DNA of 38,809 bases from an uncultured Clostridia bacterium (lineage in GTDB: Bacteria; Bacillota; Clostridia; Christensenellales; UBA1242). Below the pieces are notes generated by a model, which ran no database searches, was not told where the DNA came from, and saw only the letters and a list, made by a program, of their open reading frames with translations. The position numbers were made by a program, and so were the translations under genes. Shown in pieces: positions 7,251-13,974 of the stretch (position 1 is the first letter of the stretch; each line of letters begins with the position of its first letter). Location: the NCBI GenBank assembly GCA_947627585.1, contig CANQWP010000001.1, positions 1 to 38,809 on the forward strand. Direction: 5' to 3'.

Positions 7251-8081
7251 TTACAACTTTTGCCCGCATTTTTGGCAAAACTTTGCATCAGTCGAATTTC
7301 TCTCTCCGCAATTTGCACATCTTTTTTCTCTGGACAGCGCCTGGCCACAATTTGAGCAGAATTTTGAATTTCCTTTCACCTCGGCGCCGCAGTTTGGACA
7401 AAAACCGTTTTTCTCGGAATTTTTTGAAAGAACGCTCAGCCGTTTATAGTCCTCGCTGTCAATGATGATGTTTGCAATGTTAAACGAAAACACGGCAATT
7501 CCATATTCACTTTGAAGTTTGTGCGAAAGTTCGCTCAAAACTTTTTCCGAAATGGCTTTTTTGTGCATTGAAAGCTGATTGAATGGCACATGATTTTTTG
7601 AAATATAATCCAAAATCACCAATTCCATCACCGAAACAACGGTCGAGCGCAGCCTTTCTTGCAACAAATTTGCTGTCAAATCTTTGTCCGACCCGATGAG
7701 ATAGAGATAGCACTTTCTTGGGTCGCCAATTTGCACGTCAAAATCGCCGCTGAAGCCAACGTGATAATTTTCGTTTGAGTCTTCGTCAAAAAGCACAAGT
7801 TTTTGCGACGTTCCCCACAAAAGTTTGAGTTTTGCAGTCTTGCTCATGAAAAGCACTTCGATTTGGCTTTCAAGATCCTCTTTCATATCCAAAAAATCAG
7901 CAAGGGCATATTTGCCGGAAGAAAGCGTTTGAAGCATCTGCCCGTCTTTGATCAGAATGGCGTTGTGAGTTTCCGGAACGATCACAGAAAGTTTTTGCGA
8001 AAGAGTCTCAACTGGAACTCTGCAAAAAAGTTTGTCGTTGTTTCCAGAGAACTTGATTGTGTTTGCCTGATTTTTCTCCAT
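7251..8081 (-). CDS. SPFH/band-7-like protein with two C-terminal zinc ribbons
   Basis: A 276-residue soluble protein and first gene of the ESCRT-like operon. Residues about 15-215 look like the SPFH/band-7-type 'virion core protein' family of bacteria: a beta-rich start with IVPETHNAILIKDGQMLQTL (34-53), a middle with GFSGDFDVQIGDPRKCYLYL, and the long helix with EYGIAVFSFNIANIIID (192-208), typical of the end of SPFH domains. The tail holds two four-Cys zinc ribbons (C228, C231, C242, C245 and C255, C258, C269, C272). There is no membrane helix, so membrane contact would be peripheral. ATG at 8081 follows GGGTGAAAA. SPFH proteins organise membrane patches, and here one could mark the site where the ESCRT-like subunits assemble; that link is inference. 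Confidence 0.8.
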   Translation of the reverse strand: MEKNQANTIKFSGNNDKLFCRVPVETLSQKLSVIVPETHNAILIKDGQMLQTLSSGKYALADFLDMKEDLESQIEVLFMSKTAKLKLLWGTSQKLVLFDEDSNENYHVGFSGDFDVQIGDPRKCYLYLIGSDKDLTANLLQERLRSTVVSVMELVILDYISKNHVPFNQLSMHKKAISEKVLSELSHKLQSEYGIAVFSFNIANIIIDSEDYKRLSVLSKNSEKNGFCPNCGAEVKGNSKFCSNCGQALSREKRCANCGERNSTDAKFCQKCGQKL

Positions 8082-8111
8082 TTTTCACCCAAAAGTTGAC
8101 TTTTCTTATTC

Positions 8112-8140
8112 AGTATAACAAAAAATTTTTTCAAAGTCAA
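8112..8140 (-). promoter_or_regulatory. σA promoter of the ESCRT-like operon
   Basis: Minus strand TTGACT (8135-8140), 17-base spacer, TATACT (8112-8117). Transcription should begin about 25 bases before the SPFH start codon. No other promoter is evident inside the operon, where gaps are 18 bases or less. Confidence 0.72.
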
Positions 8141-8175
8141 AAGAACTTAAAGAAAAAACACAATTTTTGTCGAAG

Positions 8176-8210
8176 AAAAAACCGGGATTTGTGAGTTTTC
8201 CCGGCTTTTT
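8176..8210 (-). terminator. Intrinsic terminator of the 165-codon lipoprotein gene
   Basis: Minus strand hairpin GCCGGG, 13-base loop, CCCGG, then TTTTTT. It lies just after the stop at 8223 and separates the lipoprotein gene from the ESCRT-like operon. Confidence 0.8.
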
Positions 8211-8222
8211 CACGTTTTTGTC

Positions 8223-8717
8223 TTAGGCCTCTGCCTTATAGTTTTCAAGGTCAAAGTTGACTGTGTATGTCGCGCCCTCTTCTGCATCTTTTTCTGTGAC
8301 TTTCACGGTGAAAGACTTTTCATTGCTTTCAACCACACGAACAAGTTGCAAAACGTCGTCTTTTTCTGTGTCATTTGTGCTTGTTTTGTTGTCTCCCAAA
8401 ACGCCGGTATATTCCACCTTAGATCCGGCTTTGAAATCAACTTCAACAATCACATAGGCTTTGCCCTTATATTTTGTTGTGCCGCCCCAAACCTTTGCTT
8501 GATCTTCGGTCAAAGTGTTGGCTGTTCCGCTGACAACAAAGGTGTTTTCTTTGTCTTTGGCAATTTTAAGTTTGTCGCCATTGTTGAATTTTTGCGCCGA
8601 AATTGTGACATCACCAGAAGCAAGTCTCACGGCCATTGGCTCTCCACAAGACGCAAGCGTAAGTCCGCCCACAAGCAAAATTGCAAGGCATGCCATGATT
8701 GACAAAAGTTTTTTCAT
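8223..8717 (-). CDS. Small lipoprotein of unknown function
   Basis: A 164-residue secreted lipoprotein. MKKLLSIMACLAILLVGGLT is a classic signal peptide followed by LASC, a lipobox whose Cys should be lipidated and held on the outer face of the membrane. The mature part is beta-rich and acidic, with no recognised domain. The start at 8717 is chosen because AGGAGG lies 6 bases before this ATG; an in-frame TTG five codons upstream would include the ribosome site itself. A terminator follows directly. No clear -10/-35 pair was found upstream, although TTGACA occurs at 8826-8831 without a good partner. Confidence 0.75.
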   Translation of the reverse strand: MKKLLSIMACLAILLVGGLTLASCGEPMAVRLASGDVTISAQKFNNGDKLKIAKDKENTFVVSGTANTLTEDQAKVWGGTTKYKGKAYVIVEVDFKAGSKVEYTGVLGDNKTSTNDTEKDDVLQLVRVVESNEKSFTVKVTEKDAEEGATYTVNFDLENYKAEA

Positions 8718-8946
8718 GTTTTTCCTCCTCAAAGATTAACACTGTGGGCCTTGCACAATCGACTTAATATGCTCCCGACTGTGTTTGAACTGCGCGGAAA
8801 GTGTCTTTTCGCGTTTAATCTAGTATGTCAAGCGGAAAGATTTTTATTCTTTGTCACATTTTTTGAGCAAAAGCAATAAATTGATAATGTGCAAAAAGTT
8901 TAAGCACATAAAAGTCGTTACATAAGAAATTTTTTAGGAGGCACAA
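8718..8946. other. Intergenic region between divergent genes
   Basis: About 230 bases between the lipoprotein and the Gly/Cys-rich peptide genes. It contains two direct copies of GCGGAAAG (8794-8801 and 8832-8839, 38 bases apart) and a short inverted repeat TGTGC...GCACA (8888-8908). Either could be a regulator site, but neither is convincing alone. No standard promoter for the plus-strand gene stands out. Confidence 0.35.
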
Positions 8947-9159
8947 ATGAACTTTTTTGGAGGCTCAAATTGTGGCAATGTAGGGGAAAATTGTGGTGGC
9001 GGAAATGACTGCTGCTCTCTCATCTTCCTGCTTTTGCTCTTGCAAAACTGCGGTTGCGGTTTTGGCGGCTTCAAAGGCGGAATCAACATCGACTGTGAAA
9101 CACTTTTGTTCTTGATTTTGCTCTCAAATCTTGGCTGCGGCTGTGGCTGCGGCAAATAA
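8947..9159 (+). CDS. Gly/Cys-rich small protein
   Basis: A 70-residue peptide with AGGAGG 5 bases before ATG, one of the best ribosome sites in the window, so it is probably highly translated. It has a Gly/Asn/Cys-rich head (with NCGGGNDCC), a hydrophobic run SLIFLLLLLQ (about 28-37), a Gly-rich middle, a second hydrophobic run LLFLILLS and a tail GCGCGCGK. It contains 10 Cys in 70 residues. The composition resembles the small Gly/Cys-rich proteins of spore-forming Firmicutes, some of which carry 'chorion class high-cysteine' names in databases, but no function follows from that. It is monocistronic with its own terminator. A spore-coat or membrane-surface peptide is possible; a metal-binding role is another guess. 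Confidence 0.75.
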   Translation: MNFFGGSNCGNVGENCGGGNDCCSLIFLLLLLQNCGCGFGGFKGGINIDCETLLFLILLSNLGCGCGCGK

Positions 9160-9182
9160 GCCAAAAATCACAACTTGAAACT

Positions 9183-9210
9183 TCCCCTCTCCAAAAGGGG
9201 ATTTTTCTTT
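9183..9210 (+). terminator. Terminator of the Gly/Cys-rich gene
   Basis: TCCCCT, short loop, AGGGGA, then TTTTTCTTTTT, 23 bases after the stop codon. Confidence 0.8.
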
Positions 9211-9330
9211 TTGTTTAAGAATTTTTAATCAACCACTTTCAAAATTGACTGTTTTACACATTTTCAAAATTTTGACTTTTCAACTTTCCACTTTTTTGTC
9301 TGTTTTTCATGAAAATTTGCACAAAAACGC

Positions 9331-9359
9331 TTGTTTTTTCGTGATTTTTGTTGTAAAAT
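9331..9359 (+). promoter_or_regulatory. σA promoter of the PH-domain gene
   Basis: TTGTTT (9331-9336), 17-base spacer, TAAAAT (9354-9359). Start codon 33 bases downstream. Confidence 0.6.
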
Positions 9360-9391
9360 AAAATCAAATTGATGGCAAAGGAGAAATTGAT

Positions 9392-9790
9392 ATGACAGGA
9401 ATTGAAAAAAAATATGGCGAAGGCGCAGAACTTTTGTGGAAGGACAGAAAAAGATATTTCGGACTTCCGCTTTCTTTCACAAAATACAGCCTTGTGAAAA
9501 AGCCTGGCGCTTGGGTGAAAGTGTTTTTGAATGTTGGGCTTTTGTCCTCACGAATTGACGAAATCAATGCATATCGCATTTGCGACATTCGCATGAAACA
9601 GTCCCTTCTTGGCAAAATGTTCAATTATGGCGACATTGTCCTTTTGAGCAGCGACGAAAGTCAGCCAACTTTGCTTTTGAAAAATATCAAAAATCCATAT
9701 CAAGTGCGCGAATTGTTTTCGACCGTTGCAGAAGAGCAACGCAAACTCAACAACATTCGTGTTGCCGAATTTCACAGTCACGACGACTGA
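9392..9790 (+). CDS. Bacterial PH-domain-like protein
   Basis: A 132-residue soluble protein resembling the bacterial PH (YdbS/DUF304-like) fold. It shows repeated short strands: LSFTKYSLV, then VFLNVGLLSSRIDEINAYRI with the SxIxEIxxxRIxDI-type motif (DEINAYRICDIRM), then GDIVLLS, and a final helix PYQVRELFSTVAEEQRK, matching 'NPxxVxxxIxxxVxxxR' of such domains. Most relatives carry membrane helices; this one has none, so it is the domain alone. GGAG lies 8-11 bases before ATG. It is monocistronic between a promoter and a shared terminator. Lipid or protein binding is possible; no ligand can be deduced. Confidence 0.7.
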   Translation: MTGIEKKYGEGAELLWKDRKRYFGLPLSFTKYSLVKKPGAWVKVFLNVGLLSSRIDEINAYRICDIRMKQSLLGKMFNYGDIVLLSSDESQPTLLLKNIKNPYQVRELFSTVAEEQRKLNNIRVAEFHSHDD

Positions 9791-9809
9791 TTTTGAAGAT
9801 GCTTTTGTC

Positions 9810-9838
9810 AAAAAAGCCGCAAAAATTGCGGCTTTTTG
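9810..9838. terminator. Bidirectional terminator
   Basis: AAAAAAGCCGCAA, 5-base loop region, TTGCGGCTTTTT. It has A/T tracts on both sides and serves the convergent PH-domain (plus) and Nudix (minus) genes. Confidence 0.85.
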
Positions 9839-9900
9839 TTTTTTAGATTTTTTCTTCTCCCAAAATCCTCTCAGTTTTTTTGCAAAAAATTTTTTGAAAA

Positions 9901-10368
9901 TCAGTCAAGTTTTACGCCAAAATCAACAAACTCAGCGACGTTATTCAGCATTTCTTCTTTTGAAATTTCAACAATTTCAACATTCTTGTTGTCAAACTCG
10001 CCGTCAAGCCCAAGTTTTCGCTTTTTGGCGAATGACAGAAAATTGACCAGCACAATGTGCGCCTCATAGTCCACGTCAAACTCCTTTCCTTCATATCTCC
10101 ACGTGTGGACATAGTGAATGACGTCAAGCTCTTTGACAAATTCGACATGCGCGTTCATTTCTTCCATAAGCTCGCGCTTGATGGCCGTCTCGACGTCTTC
10201 GCCCTCGTCAATTCCGCCACCCGAAAGAGAATATTTGAACTTCTTGTCCTGAATTTTCAGCACCAAAAACTTGTCGCCCTTTTGAACGGCGGCATAAACC
10301 TTTTGGAATGGCAGCCCTTTTTGATAGAGTTCATATGCAAGTTTTGCTTTTTGTTCATAATAAGTCAT
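9901..10368 (-). CDS. Nudix hydrolase
   Basis: A 155-residue Nudix-family pyrophosphohydrolase. The Nudix box GGIDEGEDVETAIKRELMEE (about residues 53-72) fits GX5EX7REUXEEXGU except that the late Gly is Asn (EEMNA). The metal-binding Glu residues of REUXEE are present, so it should be active on a nucleoside diphosphate derivative; the substrate is unknown. A strand pattern with YVHTWRYEGKEFDVDYEAHI follows. The start at 10368 is chosen because GGAGG lies 7 bases before this ATG; a longer frame starting at 10431 would overlap the -10 element. Single gene with its own promoter. Confidence 0.85.
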   Translation of the reverse strand: MTYYEQKAKLAYELYQKGLPFQKVYAAVQKGDKFLVLKIQDKKFKYSLSGGGIDEGEDVETAIKRELMEEMNAHVEFVKELDVIHYVHTWRYEGKEFDVDYEAHIVLVNFLSFAKKRKLGLDGEFDNKNVEIVEISKEEMLNNVAEFVDFGVKLD

Positions 10369-10402
10369 GATTTTTTCCTCCTTTGTTTTCTTTTGCGTTT
10401 TC

Positions 10403-10431
10403 ATTATATCAGTCTCAGCAAATTTTTCCAA
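10403..10431 (-). promoter_or_regulatory. σA promoter of the Nudix gene
   Basis: Minus strand TTGGAA (10426-10431), 17-base spacer, TATAAT (10403-10408). Start codon about 28 bases after the predicted transcription start. Confidence 0.65.
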
Positions 10432-10558
10432 TCAAATTGGAGGTTTTGTTTTGACTTTCTCGGCAGCACATTGCAACCTTGATTTTTTGACTTTTTTCCA
10501 AATGTTTTGATGTGAAAGCATGTTTTTTTCAAATTTGTGAAGTTTTTTTGAAAAATTG

Positions 10559-10587
10559 TTGACAAAGAAAAATTTTTATGCTAAAAT
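10559..10587 (+). promoter_or_regulatory. Strong promoter of tRNA-Ala
   Basis: TTGACA (10559-10564), 17-base spacer ending in TGC, TAAAAT (10582-10587): consensus -35 with an extended -10. The tRNA begins 20 bases later. Confidence 0.85.
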
Positions 10588-10606
10588 GCAAAGGCAAACT
10601 TGTTTT

Positions 10607-10682
10607 GGGGGTTTAGCTCAGTTGGTAGAGCACTTGCCTTGCAAGCAAGGGGTCAAGAGTTCGAATCTCTTAATCTCCACCA
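10607..10682 (+). tRNA. tRNA-Ala(UGC)
   Basis: A 76-base cloverleaf. The acceptor stem GGGGGTT pairs with AATCTCC and includes the G3-U70 wobble pair that marks alanine tRNAs. D arm with AGCTCAGTTGGTAGAGC, anticodon stem CTTGC/GCAAG with loop CTTGCAA (anticodon UGC), T arm with GTTCGAATC, discriminator A and encoded CCA. Confidence 0.98.
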
Positions 10683-10689
10683 GAGAAAA

Positions 10690-10716
10690 AACTGCGCTGC
10701 TAGCGCGGTTTTTTGT
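10690..10716 (+). terminator. Terminator of tRNA-Ala
   Basis: AACTGCGC, loop TGCTA, GCGCGGTT, followed by TTTT, eight bases after the CCA end. Confidence 0.85.
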
Positions 10717-10800
10717 TGCACAAAAAATCCTTCGCTTTTCGCTTGTTTTTTCTCTTTGCGCCGGATTTGCCCGTTTGAAAATCGCAGGCATATAAAATTA

Positions 10801-10828
10801 AAAAAACGAGGGATTATTCCTCGTTTTT
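10801..10828 (-). terminator. Terminator of mscL
   Basis: Minus strand AAAAACGAGG, 7-base loop, CCTCGTTTTTTT. It lies eight bases after the mscL stop. The flanking A tract makes it potentially bidirectional. Confidence 0.85.
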
Positions 10829-10835
10829 CTTTTTC

Positions 10836-11438
10836 TTATTTCTTTGTTGTTTTTGCAGGTTTTTCGGCCTTTGTTTCGTTTTGCTTTTTCAGCTCTTCCA
10901 AAATGCCTGTCAAAAGTTCTTCTTGAGTTGGTTTTGGAGGCTCTGGCGCTGGTTTGTTCTTTTCGCGAAGTTCAAGTGTTGCTTTTTTCACTGTTTCGCG
11001 GTCATGCATGTCAACGCCATCGGCCTTCAATTGTGCACGTTCTTCTTTTGTTGGACGGCCTTCTTTGACTTTGTCAGTCATGCCGTGTGCTGCCATGAGG
11101 GCTTTCAAAATCAAGAACAACACCATTGCAATGATAAGGAAGTTCAAAATCGCCGTGATGAATGCGCCCCAGTCGATATATATGCTGGCATCAAGATTGA
11201 CAATGCCTGTGGTCGGGTCAACGACTTTTCTGAGGAATGTGTAAGCGCCCTCCACGCCCCTTCCACCGGTGATTGCTGCAATTGCCCAATTCACAAGCGG
11301 CATGATGATTTTGTTTGTGAATGCCGTCACAATTGCGCTGAAAGCAGAGCCGATGATTACGCCAATTGCCAAGTCAACAATGTTTCCACGCGAAATGAAT
11401 GCTTTGAAATCGCTGAAAAACTTTTTGATTCTTTTCAT
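10836..11438 (-). CDS. mscL: Large-conductance mechanosensitive channel MscL
   Basis: A 200-residue MscL. This homopentameric channel opens under membrane tension and releases solutes on sudden osmotic downshock. The conserved start FKAFISRGNIVDLAIGVIIG (about 11-30) opens TM1, which contains AFSAIVTAFTNKIIMPLV. A periplasmic-type loop follows, then TM2 (IDWGAFITAILNFLIIAMVLF region, about 88-112). The cytoplasmic tail ends with a helix EELLTGILEELKKQ, as in the MscL C-terminal bundle. The protein is longer than the usual 130-150 residues because of a charged Lys/Pro-rich segment (about 120-170) between TM2 and the bundle. AAAGGAG before ATG. Single gene with promoter and terminator. Confidence 0.97.
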   Translation of the reverse strand: MKRIKKFFSDFKAFISRGNIVDLAIGVIIGSAFSAIVTAFTNKIIMPLVNWAIAAITGGRGVEGAYTFLRKVVDPTTGIVNLDASIYIDWGAFITAILNFLIIAMVLFLILKALMAAHGMTDKVKEGRPTKEERAQLKADGVDMHDRETVKKATLELREKNKPAPEPPKPTQEELLTGILEELKKQNETKAEKPAKTTKK

Positions 11439-11469
11439 TTTTTTCTCCTTTTGAATTTTGTTTACACAA

Positions 11470-11499
11470 ATTTTAGCAAACTTTCAACAAAAAAATCAA
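11470..11499 (-). promoter_or_regulatory. Probable mscL promoter
   Basis: Minus strand TTGATT (11494-11499), 18-base spacer ending in TGC, TAAAAT (11470-11475). The -35 lies inside the stem of the upstream terminator. Confidence 0.5.
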
Positions 11500-11520
11500 G
11501 CAAATCGCGCTTGATTTTTG
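11489..11520 (-). terminator. Terminator of the lipoprotein/alkyltransferase operon
   Basis: Minus strand AAAAATCAAGC, loop GCGATTT, GCTTGATTTTTTT, about 70 bases after the alkyltransferase stop. Confidence 0.8.
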
Positions 11521-11590
11521 ATTTTCTTTATATTTTCATTTGTTTTGATTTTTGAAAGAATTTCATCTTAAAAATTTTTCGCTTTTCCCT

Positions 11591-11905
11591 TCACAAAGAT
11601 GGCCGCCAAAGATGTTTTTCCATGTCAACATTTCCGTTCTCGTCAAAGGTCACGCCTTCGGCAAGCAGCCTCTTTTTTTGTTCGTCCGCACCGCCAAAAG
11701 CAAAACTTCCGCTGAGAGCCCCAAATCGATTGACAACTCTGTGACACGGAATGTGTCTTGGATCAGGGTTTGCGTGCAGTGCATATCCCACAACTTGCGA
11801 AAATCTTGGCGCGCCCAAAATTGTTGCAATTTGGCCATATGTTGCCACTTTTCCGCGCGGAATATCTTTCACAACATTGTACACTCTTTCAAAAAAGGCA
11901 CTCAT
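11591..11905 (-). CDS. MGMT-type DNA alkyltransferase domain protein
   Basis: A 104-residue protein equal to the C-terminal DNA-binding/active-site domain of O6-alkylguanine-DNA alkyltransferases, without the N-terminal domain. The helix-turn-helix GKVATYGQIATILGAP is at about 18-33 and the acceptor motif PCHRVV at 53-58 with Cys54, so it keeps the reactive Cys that Trp replaces in many alkyltransferase-like proteins. The Arg that flips the base in the family (position before VG in 'RxVGxAL') appears to be Gln here (SQVVGYAL). Its ATG overlaps the TGA of the 660-residue lipoprotein gene by four bases, so translation is coupled. It may repair alkylated DNA or only recognise it; the short form and Gln leave this open. 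Confidence 0.88.
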   Translation of the reverse strand: MSAFFERVYNVVKDIPRGKVATYGQIATILGAPRFSQVVGYALHANPDPRHIPCHRVVNRFGALSGSFAFGGADEQKKRLLAEGVTFDENGNVDMEKHLWRPSL

Positions 11906-13884
11906 CCCAACTCCTGCGAACCCGCACTGACGAGTTTCATTTCTTCTGGCGTATCAAAATAGAAGTCAGAAAGAGGGAATTTCACAACAAGATAATCTCC
12001 GTCTTCTTCGCTTAACTCTTCGGCATCAAGTTTTCTGTTATCGTTGGCAATTGTGTTTTGAAGAATGAACCATCTGCCCTTGCCAAGAAGTTTGACATCT
12101 CCCTCTGCTTTGAGTTTGAAATACAGAACTTGACCAAAAGACATTGTTCTTTGCACAGCCACACCTCTTGAAAGATCTGTCCAAGAGGAAATCTGATCAG
12201 CACCAACTTGAGCGCTGTCAATTGCAAACTGCACCCCTGAAACACGTTCGTCAACAAGATCAAAATCAAAACTTACGAAAACGCTCTTTTCTTGAAGTTG
12301 GAAGTCATTGAAAATGAATTCCATGTCACCTTCTGGCACAAATTCGAAGTGGAACTTATCATATTTTTGCGTAGTCTCGTTGAAAATTGCTTTGAAGACA
12401 TTGCCATTTTCAAAACTAATTTCCAAATCTTGTCCGGCTTTGTCTTCGTTTCCTGATAAGATGTCTGCTACGTTCAGCACTATTTCGCCGTTGATATAAA
12501 GGTTATAGTCATAAAGCTTGTATGGTGTGATGTATTTTTCGCCGACTGATGGATATTCCCAGTCCAAAGAAGTTTTCGTTCCCTCAAAAACAATCATGTT
12601 GCCTTCGTCGTCATAGCCTGCCACAACATCTTGTTCTCCATTTTCGTCAACTGTTGAAAAATCAGGAACAATAAGTTTGATTGGGTGAGTTTCTGCCGTG
12701 CTTGCTTTTAAGGAAATTGTTTTCTTTTCGCCATAATCAATCCCTTTGAAACAAAGATCATATGAATCTTCTCCGCCGGTCGATTCTGGAGTAAGACCGG
12801 TTGGCACAAGATATGTGATTTCGTCCTCAGCATTTTCAGCATCCGGATCTTGTTCCAATTCCAAATCGTTGACAAAGCATTTGAGGTTTGAATAGTCAAC
12901 ATCTTGCAAAAGTTTTTTAAACTTGATTTTTGCAGAAGATTCAAAATTGAATGTGCTTGGAGCTTCTTTCAAAGCGGCCACATTTGCTTCCCCTGGAGCT
13001 GACGGCTCTGACGTCTCTGGGTCTTGCAAAATTTCAAAGGTGGTTTCAAACGTTTTGTTGTTTTTTTGAATGTAAAGTGGAAAATCCATCAGTTTCAAAG
13101 AACCAAAATCGGTCAACAACGTCACTTCAAGATTGTTTTCAAGATTGCCAAGTGAAAAAGTGTATGTCCCTCCATCATATGTCGGATAATCTAACGCTTT
13201 TGTGGTCGGCTCCTCCGTTCCATTTTGATATTGAATCTTAAATGGACTTTCTGCATTGATGACATAAGGATTTCCACCCTTGAATTGCATTTGGAAAGCG
13301 CCTGCGCCTTCGTCTTGCCCAACCAAGTCAATGTCGAAAGATTTGTCGTCCCCATTCAAAAAGTCATAAAAATTGACAAAATCTTCTTCCCCTGGAATTT
13401 TTATGCTTGCGTTATTCAGTCTTGCTGCAACACTTTCATCTTCAAGATTATCTACTTTGAAAACAATGTGATTTTTGTAACTTTCAGCACCCGAAACAGA
13501 GATTGTGACGTTCTCTTTCAATCCTTTGAAAAGTATGTAACCATATTTTAGTCCGCCGTCTTGTTTCAAAGGTTCATAATTGTTGTTGAATGTATAAATT
13601 TCGTTTCTTTGTTCGTTGTTGGCCTTGACAACAAGGTTTCTCATGTCAACGCCATGTTGTTTTGCATAAAACCAAACTTGAATTTCTGAATTTTCGCGAA
13701 CTTGAAATTTTCCGCTTGAATTTGCTTTGACCTCTTGCTTGTCAGCCAGGACAGAAGCCGTCACAAACTCCGGCTCCTCAAAAACAAAAGAAATAAAATA
13801 ATTTGCGCTGTCGCAAGAAGCCAACAACACTCCCGAAAAAAGCATGAAAAGCGAACAAATCGTCAAGGTGAGAAATTTTTTCAT
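11902..13884 (-). CDS. Large lipoprotein of unknown function
   Basis: A 660-residue secreted lipoprotein. The signal peptide MKKFLTLTICSLFMLFSGVL leads into LASC, with lipidation expected at the Cys. The mature protein is acidic and beta-rich, in several segments rich in Asn, Asp, Gly and aromatic residues, suggesting a string of beta-sandwich domains; I recognise no named family. Segments beginning near VTISVSG, LEVTLLTDFGSL and MEFIFNDFQL end with similar strand patterns and may be diverged repeats. GGAG precedes ATG. It overlaps the alkyltransferase gene by ATGA, an odd pairing of a surface protein with a DNA repair-type enzyme. Confidence 0.75.
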   Translation of the reverse strand: MKKFLTLTICSLFMLFSGVLLASCDSANYFISFVFEEPEFVTASVLADKQEVKANSSGKFQVRENSEIQVWFYAKQHGVDMRNLVVKANNEQRNEIYTFNNNYEPLKQDGGLKYGYILFKGLKENVTISVSGAESYKNHIVFKVDNLEDESVAARLNNASIKIPGEEDFVNFYDFLNGDDKSFDIDLVGQDEGAGAFQMQFKGGNPYVINAESPFKIQYQNGTEEPTTKALDYPTYDGGTYTFSLGNLENNLEVTLLTDFGSLKLMDFPLYIQKNNKTFETTFEILQDPETSEPSAPGEANVAALKEAPSTFNFESSAKIKFKKLLQDVDYSNLKCFVNDLELEQDPDAENAEDEITYLVPTGLTPESTGGEDSYDLCFKGIDYGEKKTISLKASTAETHPIKLIVPDFSTVDENGEQDVVAGYDDEGNMIVFEGTKTSLDWEYPSVGEKYITPYKLYDYNLYINGEIVLNVADILSGNEDKAGQDLEISFENGNVFKAIFNETTQKYDKFHFEFVPEGDMEFIFNDFQLQEKSVFVSFDFDLVDERVSGVQFAIDSAQVGADQISSWTDLSRGVAVQRTMSFGQVLYFKLKAEGDVKLLGKGRWFILQNTIANDNRKLDAEELSEEDGDYLVVKFPLSDFYFDTPEEMKLVSAGSQELG

Positions 13885-13911
13885 AAAATCTCCAATTTTT
13901 TCTCTGCTTAT

Positions 13912-13939
13912 ATTTTATCACAAATTTTCTTTATTACAA
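13912..13939 (-). promoter_or_regulatory. Probable promoter of the lipoprotein/alkyltransferase operon
   Basis: Minus strand TTGTAA (13934-13939), 16-base spacer, TAAAAT (13912-13917). The -10 context TGTGATAAAATAT also occurs upstream of the SDR gene near 32848. Confidence 0.5.
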
Positions 13940-13974
13940 AATATTTGAATAAAATTCTGGCTTGTATATTTCCC

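Noticed and set aside
10556..10926. Plus-strand frames across tRNA-Ala
   Set aside because: The cloverleaf, promoter and terminator explain the sequence; the frames are incidental.
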